Shown here one piece after another: positions 1 to 10,738 of a DNA stretch of 64,000 nucleotides. Within the stretch, counting starts at the first letter, position 1. Every line of letters starts with the position of its first letter. The notes under the pieces are model-generated. The model worked only from the letters and a program-made list of their open reading frames with translations. It was not told the origin of the DNA and did no database searches. This stretch comes from Steinernema hermaphroditum (Eukaryota; Nematoda; Chromadorea; Rhabditida; Steinernematidae). The stretch is taken from contig CM059621.1 in assembly GCA_030435675.1 (NCBI GenBank), forward strand, positions 16,988,001 to 17,052,000. The letters run 5' to 3'. Made by a program: the position numbers and the translations under genes.

Positions 1-1010
1 CGCGGACGATTTCGTCCTTTTCAGTGAATTTGCCCGCGTGGATGCCCAGAAGATAAATCTGCAGGTATACGGTAATGGCCTTGCCGAAGGTGCACTTGCC
101 AGTTCGTAAGTGTGTTTTGCCAACTGTGTGATGTTAAACTTGGGCAGTTTTGGCCCCAAATCGTAAGCGTCCCTCACGAAGGGGTATGTGAACTCGTAGA
201 AGAAGGCGGGGCCGCCCACTTTCGTCGTCTCGGCGACGTCTTGCCACGACGGGACGAAGAACGTGTAGTCATCGTAGAGAAATGAGACCCTTCCAACTAA
301 ACACGTACTCAGACTTAGCACAACGCCTTGCCATCGTTGCATTCACTAAAACAGCCCTCCGCCGCGCGCTCCCTACTCTGGCAGGGCCGAAGAGGAGCAC
401 TCCTTCGTTCTCGAAGACGCGCTGCTGGCGGACAATGTCTTCGGCGGGGCGCTGTCTCAGACATTCGATGACGGTTCGTGTTCGTGTGTTGGTGTGAGTT
501 GTCTTTTAGCCGAGCCACTCATGATGATCATTTGGTGGATTAGGTCTTCGGCGATGTCGGTGTGGGCAAACTAAAGTGTTGAATGCAGCAGGACATGACT
601 CTCTTTGTGTTTTATGTGTCTTTCATTGTCTGCGCATTTCGATGCGGGGCCGTCTCACTTGTCTGATCAGCCATAATGGATCCACTACTGTGACCCATTA
701 CCGTAATGTGCCTCATTTAAACATTTAAAAGTAGATGCAGTATTTTCCAAATCCGATGTTCTTCCCGATATTCCGATTTTCTTCGGGGCGGAAGTGTTCT
801 CAAGGAAAGGACTGAAATTGGCGAACCCAAGAAGTCCAAGGTAGACGACGGTCATAACGACGATGTTGCGGTCCGCGGCGCCGAAATTTCCCTCGGCTTC
901 CAGAAGAAGGAACAGAAGCTGAAACTGAAGGAATTCCTCGTTGCTTCGATGATGAGTATACGTCCATAGTCTCATCATCCCTTCATAGTGCCCAAACAAG
1001 GGGACGAAAC
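1..1010 (-). pseudogene. decayed carboxylesterase-like copy, cut by left window edge
   Basis: Blocks on the minus strand match the intact esterase at 12716-16151. Around 780-900 there is a beta-sheet block (NIVVMTVVYLGLLGFANFSP) matching the VTVAYRLGSLGFANFNP block. Around 370-480 a segment with EDIVRQQRVFENEG matches the intact gene's QIVDAQRILEERE exon. At 120-290 a YDDYTFFVPSW segment leads into FFYEFTYPF. At 1-60 a block with YLLGIHAGKFTEKDEIVR lies behind what reads as a GC-AG intron. The signal peptide, the HGG oxyanion region and the GxSxG nucleophile exon are not visible. After the first block the frame runs into unrelated sequence, so the copy looks disabled, although the left edge hides its end. 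A fast-evolving functional paralogue with missed exons is possible but less likely. Confidence 0.6.
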
Positions 1011-1071
1011 TAAACAAGTGTCACTATTATTATCGGCAACAATAGTTAGCAACCCAAAAATATTTAAACTA

Positions 1072-1736
1072 TCAAACTGAAGCACGCTTTCTCATTTGAT
1101 GGAAAAGATTCACGTACTGGTCCGCAATGTCCGACGGTGTGAACGTCTCTCTGAACATGACGTAATGGCGCAGGTGAGATCCCATAATGAGTTGCTGGTC
1201 AACTTGAAACAGCTTCTTCGTCGCATTCATCAGCACGTCCCATGAGGCGTAAAACTCGTGGCTTCGTAGGCAAGCTCGATCAGTACGTTCTTGGCGACGC
1301 CGTTCACAACAGCCCTTCCGATCCTTATCACGATGTCGTTGATTCTGTACACTCGTCCTGTGACGCTGTACGTTGCCTTCTCGTCTTTGACCATCAGCAG
1401 CTTCGAAACTATGAGATCAATTCCTACAACACAAACAATGATCACCGGCAACCTGAACGCGTTTACCTTTGTCAGCCATTATGGTTCTGTTTCTTCTTTC
1501 TTAAACGGCGCTGTGGACGAACGTCGTCTCCGCATAGTCAGAGTGGTGGACGAGATAGCATCCCCTGTCGCCCTGCACAAACGACGATCGGTACACGTCG
1601 ATGTCAACCGAGTAACTGCCACAGAACAGAACGAAAATGACCTTGCCCACCTGGTACAGAGATACTGACGAGAAAAACGCCCCAACAGCGAACAAGCACG
1701 CATAAATCTCAACATTTTACCCAATACAATAAGCAT
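1072..1736 (-). CDS. Mediator subunit 20 (MED20)-like, reading frame disrupted
   Basis: MED20 is a head-module subunit of the Mediator complex that bridges activators and RNA polymerase II. The MED20 order is recognisable: FCGSYSVDIDVY, then CYLVHHSDYAETTF, MADKGIDLIVSKL, VLIELAYE, FYASWDVLMNATKKLFQ and a C-terminal DIADQYVNLFHQMRKR, which matches the family ending YMELFNKIRK. The start is the ATG at 1736, two bases after a TTTGTAG acceptor; a first short exon then joins after TCGTCAG near 1670. Two problems are visible. A TAA at 1501-1503 lies in frame between the HSDYAETTF and MADKG blocks; a 36-nt GT-AG intron could just remove it. Near 1255-1265 the frame shifts by one base between LAYE and FYASWD. 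This is either a pseudogene or an assembly error. It starts 56 nt after the Argonaute stop, which suggests an operon. Confidence 0.68.
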
Positions 1737-1792
1737 GTCTACAAATGAACAAATAAATGAATGTGTAATCGGTAATCAGTGCAGCGGCACTT
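1737..1792 (-). promoter_or_regulatory. short intercistronic spacer with trans-splice acceptor
   Basis: Only 56 nt separate the Argonaute stop from the MED20-like ATG on the minus strand. The spacer is T-rich and ends in TTTGTAG two bases before the ATG, like a spliced-leader acceptor inside a nematode operon. No AATAAA is visible in it. Confidence 0.45.
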
Positions 1793-4700
1793 CTAGGCGG
1801 TAAAGCGGACAACTTCAAGAGGGGAGTTCCAGTAAGACAGAATCTGGGTCAGCGCACCGCAATCGATGATTCCAGATTCGTTGAGACGAGGGACTTCATC
1901 AGCGAAATGACGGCGCAGTTCATTGAAGTTGTTCTTGCCGCGCTTAGCCAGTTCATCGGCTTGGTAAATGGGTTCCGGAATCGACACGGCAAGGTTGACA
2001 ATCTGGTGAGTGTGGCAGAGACAGTTAACGAAGGCTTGAAGTTCATCCATAGTGAAGTTGGCGTCGTCGTAGACCTTGTTATATTGCGGAATCTTCACGG
2101 TGCCCTAGAATTAATTCAATCAGTATCCGAATAACAGAGGGGGCAGTGGAAACTGTACCTGCAGCGGGAAGTGAGACTGCAGGAAGAACTCAGGAACGTC
2201 TTTGCGTACGACGGTATTATCAATAACGGTGCCAGGCTCAGTGTTCACATAACCACGTCCATCAGTTCCAAAGAAGCGCTTGTTGTGTCGTTTGGTGGCA
2301 ACAACGACGGTAAACGTCGGATTGTAGTCAGGGTCAACAAGTTTCAATCCAGCACGCAAAGCAGCCATTTCATCACAAACAGCCTAAAAAGGTGAAATAA
2401 TTCAAGAACATAAATACGAGGTGTACCATGCTGTATTGGCCCTCACTGATTCCGTCACGCATAATCACAATGTGCTTCGGGCGACACTGCTGGGGGCGAT
2501 TGTTCTCCAACATTCGCATAATCCAACCTATACGAGCATCCAAAATACTGACATCTATGCTTTCCTTGCGGGCTGTTTGATAGTGATAGTCGCCGATGAA
2601 TTCGTGTGGGTTAACACTGCAGTTTGCGGTAATCTGAACAGATAAGTTAACATAAAGGAAGAAGCAGCTTGTTCACTTACACCAACAACCGATGGTTCAA
2701 GAGATTTGACGTCAAGATTAAACGATCGGCACACGCGGCGCTCTTGGGAAGTCATGGCAGTGGGGTGGGCGACATCGTATCCAATCACGAGAACTTCTCC
2801 GCTCTCCAGTGCAAATCGGTTTGCAACGCTCTCAATGATTGGTGCGTAGTTCAGACCACCGAGTTTCATGTGCGTCTTGCTCAAGATATTTTCTGAAGAA
2901 AAAATAGAATGAGACTGATGACCGGAAAGACATACCCAGTGTCAAACGAGAATTCTTTTGGATAACGTCCATGACACGCTCCAAGCTGACGTGCTGAGTG
3001 AGGACGCAGCAGATACGCTCGAAGAGCTTGAGGGACTCGTGTGACTTGATGTACTTAGGATCAATAAACATGATGAAACTGATGCCCTGCTTGGAACATT
3101 CGGTGAAAGTTTTTTCGAAATCGTTGGTGAACCGGATCAGCTGGGGATCCTTGACGAGAAATCCGCGGCGATTAGAAGCTGCAACAAAACGGCGGGCAAA
3201 CTGCCTGAAACGGAAGGCATTAAGCCGATGTAGCTTTTTCAGCACTTACTCAATCATTCTTGGGTCACCACTGGAAAAAAGAATGGCCCATTGGTCCAGC
3301 GCAAACGACTCTTGCGTAAAGGTGGCACCATTTGCCTCACGAGTCCAATTTGCCTTCTTCTGGTCGATTTGGACATTGCGATCACCAAAAGCGATTACAG
3401 GAGCAACACGAACTCCAGCAGTCAACTTGGTAAATTCCGGGCACACGAATACCTTGAATTCTTCCATCGTGGTATTGGAGTTCGTAAGTCCCATGCGAAC
3501 CATTTGCTCCCTAATGTTCTTGAATCGGCGGTCAGGTTTGATTGCATTGGCCTTCAGGACAACGCTGCTCTGGTTCGCTTCGGTCTTCTCAATAGGCACA
3601 CGTTGGTTGGGTGCTACGAAGAGAACTTCGATTGGGAAGAAGTCCTTTTTAGGTCCGGGAACGTCGGCTTCAACGCACATGAAGTGTGGGTAGCGCAGCT
3701 TGATCTTGAGGATTTTGCTGTAGTAGTCGGCCAGAGATCCTTCAAAGCGCTTGTTCTTTACGAATACTTCAGTTGCTGGGAGCTTGGTGATGCAGCGAAT
3801 CGGGAACGATCTTCCCTTGTTGTGCTTGTCGGTCTGGTTGGTGACGACGCGCACATCCTTGAACTGGAAACGAGCAGACTTCCACATATCATTTTCACTT
3901 TTCGACTTCTTCCCAAGTTCCAAGACGGAGTCAACAAGATTCTGGGGCTTGAAGAAGGCGCTACTTTTGGCTAGAATGAAACGGCCATAACATGCTCACT
4001 GGAGACACGCCACATACCATCAAGAACAAGAGCAGGATAGGGCCGACCGTCCTTTTCAACGACGCGAACACCCTTTGACAATCCAGGGCGCAGGTACTTT
4101 CCGTCGCCGATATCCTGCGTCATTTTGGGATCGTTGTCAAAGAAGTTTCCGACGCCCAGAGCAGTATGGGAGCCGCTGTTGACCGCCTGTACGCTTGTAA
4201 GCATCTCGAGGAAGGTGCGGAACGAGCGATCACGGGAGGACTCGTCTTCAGCATCCAGCACTTCGACCTTGGTCATCTCTTCTTGCAGGTCCATCTTGAA
4301 AGCGGAGAGAGTGGTGGGCGCGAGACGCACACGAATAATGTCACTGGGGTCCAATGTGAACAATGTCTCTTCAGACATCTCAGTATAGTCCGCGTCTTCA
4401 TCCAAGGTAACAACCAGCTCGGTGTCCATTTTCAGTTCGAACGGGAGGAAGAGCGTACTGCGTCCATCGTAGACAGTAGGCAGCTTCGTTCCTCTGTTGG
4501 AACCGAATCCGTTTGACTTCTTGGTGGCAGCGCGAAAGAGTTCGTTGCAAAGCTGGCGGCGAAGTGAAGCTGCTCCATCATCTGATGGCCCTCTCGTCAG
4601 GTTCTTCTCTTGCCCTTTTGGCGAGGTAGCGATGATATCCACTTCGTATCGGAAACAGAGTGCTTTCTGGCCAATGCTAATCTCACAGTATGATGAAACG

Positions 4701-4840
4701 ACTTGCACACGAGCTTTGAATTGTGAAGCTGGCTCGTTATCCTGAAGCGAAAGCGATCAAAAAAATCAAAGACACCAAATTGCACGTACATTGCCTTTGT
4801 CGCTCACTGTGAGCTTCTCCATTTTCTTGCTGAGCTCCAT
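1793..4840 (-). CDS. Argonaute protein, nematode WAGO-like
   Basis: Eight exons read cleanly in phase: 4790-4840, 4018-4741, 3250-3970, 2936-3204, 2681-2892, 2427-2633, 2159-2383 and 1793-2104, giving 906 residues. The start ATG follows TTTTTCAG by two bases. The N and linker regions are followed by AKSSAFFKPQNLVD, a PAZ domain around residues 255-375 (KLRYPHFMCVE, FFPIEVLFVAPNQRVP), and a MID/PIWI part from about 440 to the end (GYDVAHP, MRDGISEGQY, VVVATKRHNKRFF, SIPEPIYQADELAKRG). The ADELAKRG ending is typical of worm-specific Argonautes. By alignment to human AGO2 the catalytic positions read D (about 629), E (about 683), D (about 719) and D (about 853). The last is Asp where AGO2 has His. 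The protein binds small RNAs and silences matching transcripts. Clade placement is from motifs only. Confidence 0.93.
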
Positions 4841-5966
4841 TTCTGAAAAATTAAGGTTGATGATGATGAATGTAAATTAATAACGCGAATCAAACCGAAC
4901 ATCCAATGATACAGGCACAAAGTGATCACTGCGCTTCTGCACCATCACAGACAAAGTCTCGTTTTGCAACAATCTTGCAAGCAACGAAGCAAGCGACCGA
5001 TTGTAATAACGACCCATTCCCACAATCTCGCCAGTGATGAGATGGAAACCTGGTACTCGCCAACGCTTGTCGTGTCTCTGTCTGTGTCTACAGTCTCCGC
5101 GACTGACTATCATTGGCGATTTTGAATGTAGACAACTAGTAATAGCCTCACGTTCGCTCCCGTCTGTACGACTTTCTTTTTTTTTGTGGTGTTTAGCTTC
5201 TTCGCTTCCGACCTTCTTGAGTATCTTTCGAGGTTGGAGACTGCGCTGCTGTCATTTATTGCTGTCAATAACTCTTCCACTCTGACCACACGCAGTGTTT
5301 GAATGAAATGTTTCATCCGGTGCGGTGGGGAAATGTCGTCTCGGGACCGCTGGACGTGGTTGCAGGCAAATTCGCTGCATACGGTAATGTTTTAGCAAAA
5401 TTCCTCGATTTTCTGGCTTCTATTCTCTGAACTGTCTGGATTTCTGTGACCTCGAGTCTATTATCAGCAATGGCGCTCAGTGAGGATTACTGTCGAATCG
5501 CGGAAAAGACCACCAGATCCACGGAAAACTGTGCTGCTGTATAAAGTCGTGGCCGGGGTTTCATTTGCACTGCCACTTCTGTCGTCCTGGGAACGGCAGT
5601 CCCCTTCACACGAGGCTGTCACTGCCGAGGAGTGAACGACTACGTGCGGAACTACCTGTCTATTATCGGCCCCGAGACTGTCTTTGTCTACATGTACCCA
5701 TAGTGTATTAAACGGTTCCTTCCTTCATTGGTCGTTCCACTTCTCTACAGTCACACCTTTTTCTGTACGACCATCATCCATCCTGCTCTCTCCTTCTTCA
5801 AATCCGACGGAACTAGGGCTAGAACCGGCTTCTCTTCTGCCGAGAATTTCAGCTCACCCCTTCACGCCACCGGGCAACATTCCCAATCCAACCGTGGAAT
5901 ACATACACAATCAATATTATTCGTATCTACACAGACATTATAGATATTATCACATTATTCTTGGAG
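4841..5966. other. 1.1-kb spacer, no gene confidently recognised
   Basis: The stretch between the Argonaute start and the GAK-like stop has short open frames on both strands. One on the minus strand (4877-5113) encodes a basic peptide. On the plus strand, two or three pieces from about 5303 to 5700, the first ending at a GTAATG donor, could form a small spliced gene. I could not settle a frame or recognise any family. A run of T lies at 5177-5185. Confidence 0.3.
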
Positions 5967-7987
5967 TTATAGTGGCGGTGCCTCGAAGGTCAGGAAATGG
6001 TTCCAGGCGACATGAAGAGCTCCGACGACAAGTGTTGCGAGTCTCGAGTTCTCTTCGGCTTTCTCCGGGTCCACAATTGCTAGCGCGTTTTGCAACTGCT
6101 CTCTAACCTGCAAAGAAGCGATTAGGGACGAACTGAGAAAGTGGCGATACTTGTTCACCAGAGATGAGGTCCACCAGCGTGACGCGCCAGGGCTCAGCGG
6201 TTTCCCAGAGAACGTCGTTCAGTGAGCTGAGCAGAGCGCGGATGTTCGTTTCTTTGCCTAATTTCCAGCGGTTTACCTTCTCCTCATCTGAAAAGGTCGC
6301 ATTGATGCTTGTACGTGAATCCAGAGAACAAACCCGCAGATGGCCCCATTAGTGTCCAGTTTCTGTAGAAGTCACCCGACCTCCCACTGCGCAGAGAACG
6401 TTGGCTGCCTTCGGAAGAAGGAGAGACATCTAAACGAGATTCGTAAGAAGTAGGCAAGTTTGGAAGGACCTACCGAGCTCTGTGAGTGCGACAGTACCAC
6501 CAGGGAGCGAACGGGACGTCGAAGATGGGGAAGACAACTCTACAGGGTCGCCAAATGGATCTTGTGGCTGCCTTGTTGGTGCCCCGCTGGACCGTGAGAA
6601 GATGAAGTCCTGCCACATGTCGTCAGAACCCGGGGGTGGAGCCAACTGTGATGTTGGCTGTGGCGTTTGAGGGCTCTGGGCTGAATCAAATGCGATAAGA
6701 GGGGCGTCGGGCTGTGCCCAGTGAAGATCGATGAGGTCCCTTTCTCTTATCTTAACTTCAGGCGGGCTTGACGGCTTGAGCTCGAGAGTGAAACGGCGCT
6801 CCAGAACGCCACCCGTGTCCAGCTCATGGCTCAACGCCGTTGCCAGAACAGCGTCGCAAAACTCTTTGATTTCTGGTCGGTCGCATGGATACGGCCGCAG
6901 AGCATCTTCTGAAATGTCAGCGTCATCACAGGGAGTTCTATGCTGTGCGCTTACGTATCAGGCGGTGGAAGATTGAGTATTCGGACACTGCGTCCAGTGC
7001 GTAATCCGCCTGGGCGATTCGATACGTTTCGCAGCCTTCAAATGGGTGCTTGCGGTAACACAGCTGATACAGCAAGCAACCCAAACCCTAAAATAGATGA
7101 ACAAATATATGATTTCTGTAGGAGAACCGCACCCAGATATCCTGCGCTTGGCCAACGGCGACGTTCTGACCTATACGGAACGTTTCGGATGCGCGGTACT
7201 GTTTCGGGATCAGCTTGTGGAGCTCCTTCTCAAGTTGTGAGCGCTCTTGATTCGTCCAGTGATGGTCGGCAGTGTAGATCTCTTCGGTGGCGCGGTCAAA
7301 GCCACAGAGCCTCACGGATCCGGTCGCATCGTAGAGAAGACTTTCGGCCTGCAGTAATGGTTAAGACTGGTATTTCACGTCCAAACGGACCTTAACGCCC
7401 CGATGGACGATCGGCTTTGGGCGGTTGTGGAGGTGGCGCACGGCGGAGCACGCTGTGGCGAAGATCTTTGCGACCTCTTCCAGACTGAGTGCGCGCTTTT
7501 TGAGGAGCGTCGCCACGGAGCCGCCGGGACAGAACTCAGAGAGCACGAGGAACTCGGTCGCCTCTCCAGACACCACTTCGGCACTTTTGACGAGCTTCAC
7601 GATAGAGGGATGCCCGGATACCTGAAAAAACAGACAATGCCTGAGATTTCTGAAACTGGCTGTCTACCGTCTGCTGGATGCGGATCTTCTTCTGCACGGC
7701 AGCGACAGCTGCAGGCTCGACGGCGACATGGCGCTTCACAGCGAACCATGTCTCTTTGTTCTTCACGTCCTGTGCCGAGAACACTTGGCCCGATTCGTCT
7801 GAAACGCTTTTATCAGACCAGTTTCAACTGATTGAGACGTCTCACCCTCGGCCAACAGGGCGCGCACTTTCAGACGGCGTCCTTGCGAGGTGATCTTCAT
7901 TCCGATGAAGTTGTTTGCCGCGCCACCTGGACGGTCGGACTTCTCTGGTTTGAGGAAGTTGCTCACGGAACGAAAAATCGCGTCCAT
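5967..7987 (-). CDS. GAK-like pseudokinase with degenerate C-terminal J domain
   Basis: Nine exons keep phase: 7846-7987, 7668-7798, 7391-7621, 7133-7348, 6955-7087, 6474-6908, 6334-6429, 6151-6287 and 5967-6107, giving 553 residues. The kinase half (about 15-305) aligns along its length with GAK of the Numb-associated kinase family: RRLKVRALLAEG, FAVKR with Lys69, SGHPSIVKL, LLYQLCYRKHPFE. HRD is HRG (Gly166), the catalytic-loop Asn is Ser171, and DFG is GFD (184-186), so phosphotransfer is unlikely. A Pro/Ser-rich linker has AP2/clathrin-type peptides (WQDF, DPFGDP). The C-terminus (about 460-553) matches the auxilin J domain (ETNIRALLSSLNDVLWE), but HPD reads DPE (520-522). No PTEN/C2 segment lies between. 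Auxilin/GAK proteins recruit Hsc70 to uncoat clathrin vesicles; this one looks like a non-catalytic adaptor. Confidence 0.9.
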
Positions 7988-8240
7988 TGCACTGAACTGC
8001 AAAGCGAAAAACGTCAGAAAAAGTGCATAACCGATCGGATGGGCAAGACTACACACGGCGTAAGGGGAGGAAAATAGACGGTCTGTCTGATTTCGGAAAC
8101 AGAGACGCAAATTTGCAGGGGTGCGCGAGAGAGACGACTTTTGAAGAGTGACACGCGAGTGAGATGCGCAGACTCATTCGTCGCGCTAATGTCGATGAAG
8201 AGCGGTCGTAAACGTCGCCCTCTCGATTCTGGGCCAGTCC
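7970..8240. repeat. duplicated segment, copy 1 (5' end and promoter of GAK-like gene)
   Basis: This block spans the first codons and upstream region of the GAK-like gene. It recurs at about 8885-9130 in the same orientation. Shared landmarks in order are GCGTCCAT.GCACT.AACTGCAAA, TCGGATGG.CAAGAC, TAGACGGTCTGTCTG, TTGCAGGGGTG, and AGACTCATTC.TCGCGCTA with AAGAGCGGT. The copies differ by many substitutions and small gaps, so the duplication is not recent. Confidence 0.75.
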
Positions 8241-8410
8241 CTGTGTTGCTGTGGCACAGGCCGAATCGCTGTGTGACGCAGCTCTCTGTTTCTATTTCGA
8301 AAATCTGTCGACACTCGACCGACCGAATCCCGAGGAGTTCGTCAAGCCGCCGGTTGCCGAAGCATCCAATCCAGAAGGATCCAAAACTCGACAACATTCA
8401 GAACATTTAT

Positions 8411-8815
8411 TTATTGATCTGGAAAGAGCACATTAACCAATTTCTCATTGTACACCTTCACTCGGACGGTCGCACAGACGATTACGGTAGTGACGAGTGC
8501 GAAGAGCAGGAAGGCGGCGAATCCGACGACGTACCAAAACGCGATGATCTTCTTGGCGACGTACTTGGGATCCAACGTCGTTTTCTCGCTGGTCATCGCC
8601 GTTGCTTCGGTGACGTCATATGCAGATGTGGCGTTAGTGGTGGCGGTGGCGTTCGATGTCGTCTCCAGCGGCATCGAAGCGTTCATCAGCGTCTTTGCTG
8701 CTGTCACGGGCGCCTCGGTGGTACCATTATGAGTTGGAGCGGTAGGCAGAGAGGCTGGAATCGGTTTAGCGACGAGCAGCGAGGCCATGAGTGGCCACAG
8801 AATCAGTTGGAGCAT
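8411..8815 (-). CDS. small type I membrane protein, Thr/Ala-rich (mucin-like)
   Basis: A single open frame of 134 residues from the ATG at 8815. It begins with a hydrophobic signal peptide (LILWPLMASLLVA). A Thr/Ala/Asn-rich ectodomain follows with several N-glycosylation sequons (NGT, NAS, NAT) and many potential O-glycan sites. Near residues 100-120 there is one transmembrane segment (WYVVGFAAFLLFALVTTVIV), then a short basic tail. I do not recognise a family; a surface or coat-like role is only a guess. The frame can also be read upstream to 8911, but the hydrophobic start argues for 8815. It lies between the two copies of the duplicated promoter segment, so it may use the 8885-9130 copy as its own promoter. 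Confidence 0.6.
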   Translation of the reverse strand: MLQLILWPLMASLLVAKPIPASLPTAPTHNGTTEAPVTAAKTLMNASMPLETTSNATATTNATSAYDVTEATAMTSEKTTLDPKYVAKKIIAFWYVVGFAAFLLFALVTTVIVCATVRVKVYNEKLVNVLFPDQ

Positions 8816-8884
8816 CAGTGAAGGGATCGACCGGTCGACGGAAGGCACGGACGGGGGAATAACCAAGTTGTCTCTCTGAGGCAG

Positions 8885-9130
8885 AAAAACAAATAATCGC
8901 GTCCATCGCACTCAACTGCAAAGGAAAAGACGCTAGAAAAGGTCGACAAACAATCGGATGGACAAGACCACACATGGCGTCAGAGGAGAAAAGTAGACGG
9001 TCTGTCTGTCGATTTCGAAGACATAGACGCGATCTTGCAGGGGTGACGGAGTTTCCAAGGAAGCGCGCGAATGGGGTGTGTAGACTCATTCATCGCGCTA
9101 GTGCCAATGAAGAGCGGTTGGGGCCAGAGT
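8885..9130. repeat. duplicated segment, copy 2
   Basis: Second copy of the GAK-like promoter block at 7970-8240, in the same orientation and about 0.9 kb away. It includes the sequence around the GAK ATG (ATGGACGCG on the minus strand) but no following kinase exon. It lies directly upstream of the mucin-like membrane gene and abuts the esterase exon fragment at 9125-9215. Confidence 0.75.
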
Positions 9131-9215
9131 GGCGAGCGGGTCCGGCGAAGCAGAACGCTCCTCGAGGATCCTCTGTGCGTCGACAACTTGGCGCTCCGGG
9201 AGGGGAAGAGTGGAA
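9125..9215 (-). pseudogene. isolated carboxylesterase exon fragment
   Basis: On the minus strand about 90 bp reads PERQVVDAQRILEER and then a SPDP block. At DNA level it is close to the intact esterase exon near 14520-14600, sharing GACGC.CAGAGGATCCTCGAGGAGCG and CGCCGGACCCG. A small deletion inside removes the Phe-rich stretch. No other esterase exons are next to it, so this is a transposed or duplicated exon remnant joined to the copied promoter block. Confidence 0.7.
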
Positions 9216-9657
9216 TACCGTATCGCCCCGACTACCTGGTGGTTGCAAAAGAGAATTCGGATTTGCCGAATTTGGAAAGAGAACAGTACCACGGAATCGA
9301 GTACAGAAAGACGAAAAAAGAGGTCTTCCACAGGAAACACGAAGCGATAAACAACGTCGAACACACTAAAAACTACTGGCAGGAGATAGAAACGAAGCGG
9401 TTCTCTTCCGATGACAGTGAGTTACGTCGAAAGGTGTCAATCTGAGTGCGCTTCGTTTCGGGACACAAGGGCCCTCGCGTAGAAGCAAGGGATGGAATTG
9501 TCCAAATAGCGAATCTGGAGCGTTTCAAGGACGCTTGTGAGCCACAAGAGGAACACCCCGCCCAGTGACCATAAGCATCCGACCTTAGGAGACGACCTCT
9601 GAGAATCATATGATAAACAACCCTCTGAAATGTGATAAAATTTATTTGAAAAACTGC

Positions 9658-10738
9658 TCAATGGTGACCAGCCAAACGATCGATCACTAATTCATTCGTC
9701 GTCGGACGGTACTTGGCGACCATAAACGGGGCGGCGCAGGTCGCCTTCTTCACCTCGTCCACACTCATCACTAGCAGGATCTTCTTGACGACGCTCAGCA
9801 GCTGATATTGGTCAGCCAGATCCAGCCACTTCTTCAGCTCCTCGGTTGGAGACGCAAGCAGCTTCTCCTCGAGGCCACTCAGCACTGCGACGCACTGGAA
9901 GTACTCGGTCAACGCGAAAGTGTCCTGCTTCAGGAAGTCGGGAACTAAATTTCAGGAAATAAAGCAGCTGGTAGATAGAGGCAACAAACTGTGCTCGAAG
10001 GACGGCGTTTTGAAGCCGTAGAGGAAGTACAAAAAGTAGAGCAGCGGTTGGCGGTCCACTTTGAGATTGTACTGTCCGGTGCTGCCTTCCCGAAATTCCG
10101 TCGAGTTGAGGAAGGTCTTGAAGAAGGGCGAGTGGAACGACAGGAGCTGAAACGGGCGATGTCAGCAACCGTCATGAACTGCGTTCACGTCTACCTCTCT
10201 GTTCAAGTGGAACGTGACGTTGTCCACAACGATAGGTACAGTTCCTTCGCCGGGTTCCGCGATATCGACAACGTGGAGGCTAAACCAAAATGTGGTGATC
10301 AATGAGACGATCAAGAGGACGAACCGTTCGAAACGCACAGAGAGACAGATCTTCATGACGTACCCGTGGTTGCCGGTAGGTTGGACGAAGTTCAACGCGT
10401 TGAAGTATGTGAGATCCGCGGAACCCTGCAAAGTAAAGTCGTGAAAAGGCACTGGAAAGATCACCAGCCTTGGACTGGACACTGTCAGTAGCGATCCCGA
10501 CAAGTGCGGTCGCCTTTTCCATGACGAAGCTGTAGTAGCAGAAGGTGCTGTAGAGCAGCGGACGTTTCTCGGCCACCGGAAGACATACCAGTCGTATGTC
10601 GTATGAATTCCTGTTCTTGCAAGCTGCGGTCAGCTTCCACTTGATGCCACCGATCTTCTGCACGTCGGTTTCGAGCGTTTTCCCGTCGAAGAACCTCTTG
10701 CGGTCGACGACCAGCTCAAAAGTGCCTTGGACGGCCAT
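9658..10738 (-). CDS. MATH-BTB domain protein (bath family-like)
   Basis: A multi-exon gene starting at the ATG at 10738, just behind a TTCCAG acceptor. The N-terminal part (TFELVVDRKRF, GGIKWKLTAACKNRNSYDIRL) has the layout of the nematode MATH domain. After short introns a BTB/POZ domain follows (FHLNREV, SFHSPFFKTFLNSTEFREG, LYFLYFLYGF). The C-terminal helices (KKWLDLADQYQLLSVVKKILL) match the family's LLELADRFLLPAAKR helix. MATH-BTB proteins are substrate adaptors for CUL3 ubiquitin ligases: MATH binds the target and BTB binds cullin. The family is large and fast-evolving in nematodes, so no orthologue is proposed. Exon joins near 10140-10170 and 9945 were not checked base by base. Confidence 0.78.

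Noticed and set aside
1793..2104. First reading of the fourth Argonaute catalytic residue as Asn in PQYNKVYDD
   Set aside because: That position matches the SHYHVLWDD segment of AGO2, which is not the catalytic His; the catalytic position aligns to YQADELAKRG and is Asp.
9373..9661. Small hydrophobic minus-strand frame between the esterase fragment and the MATH-BTB gene
   Set aside because: A short frame overlapping another of similar length, with no start context or family match.
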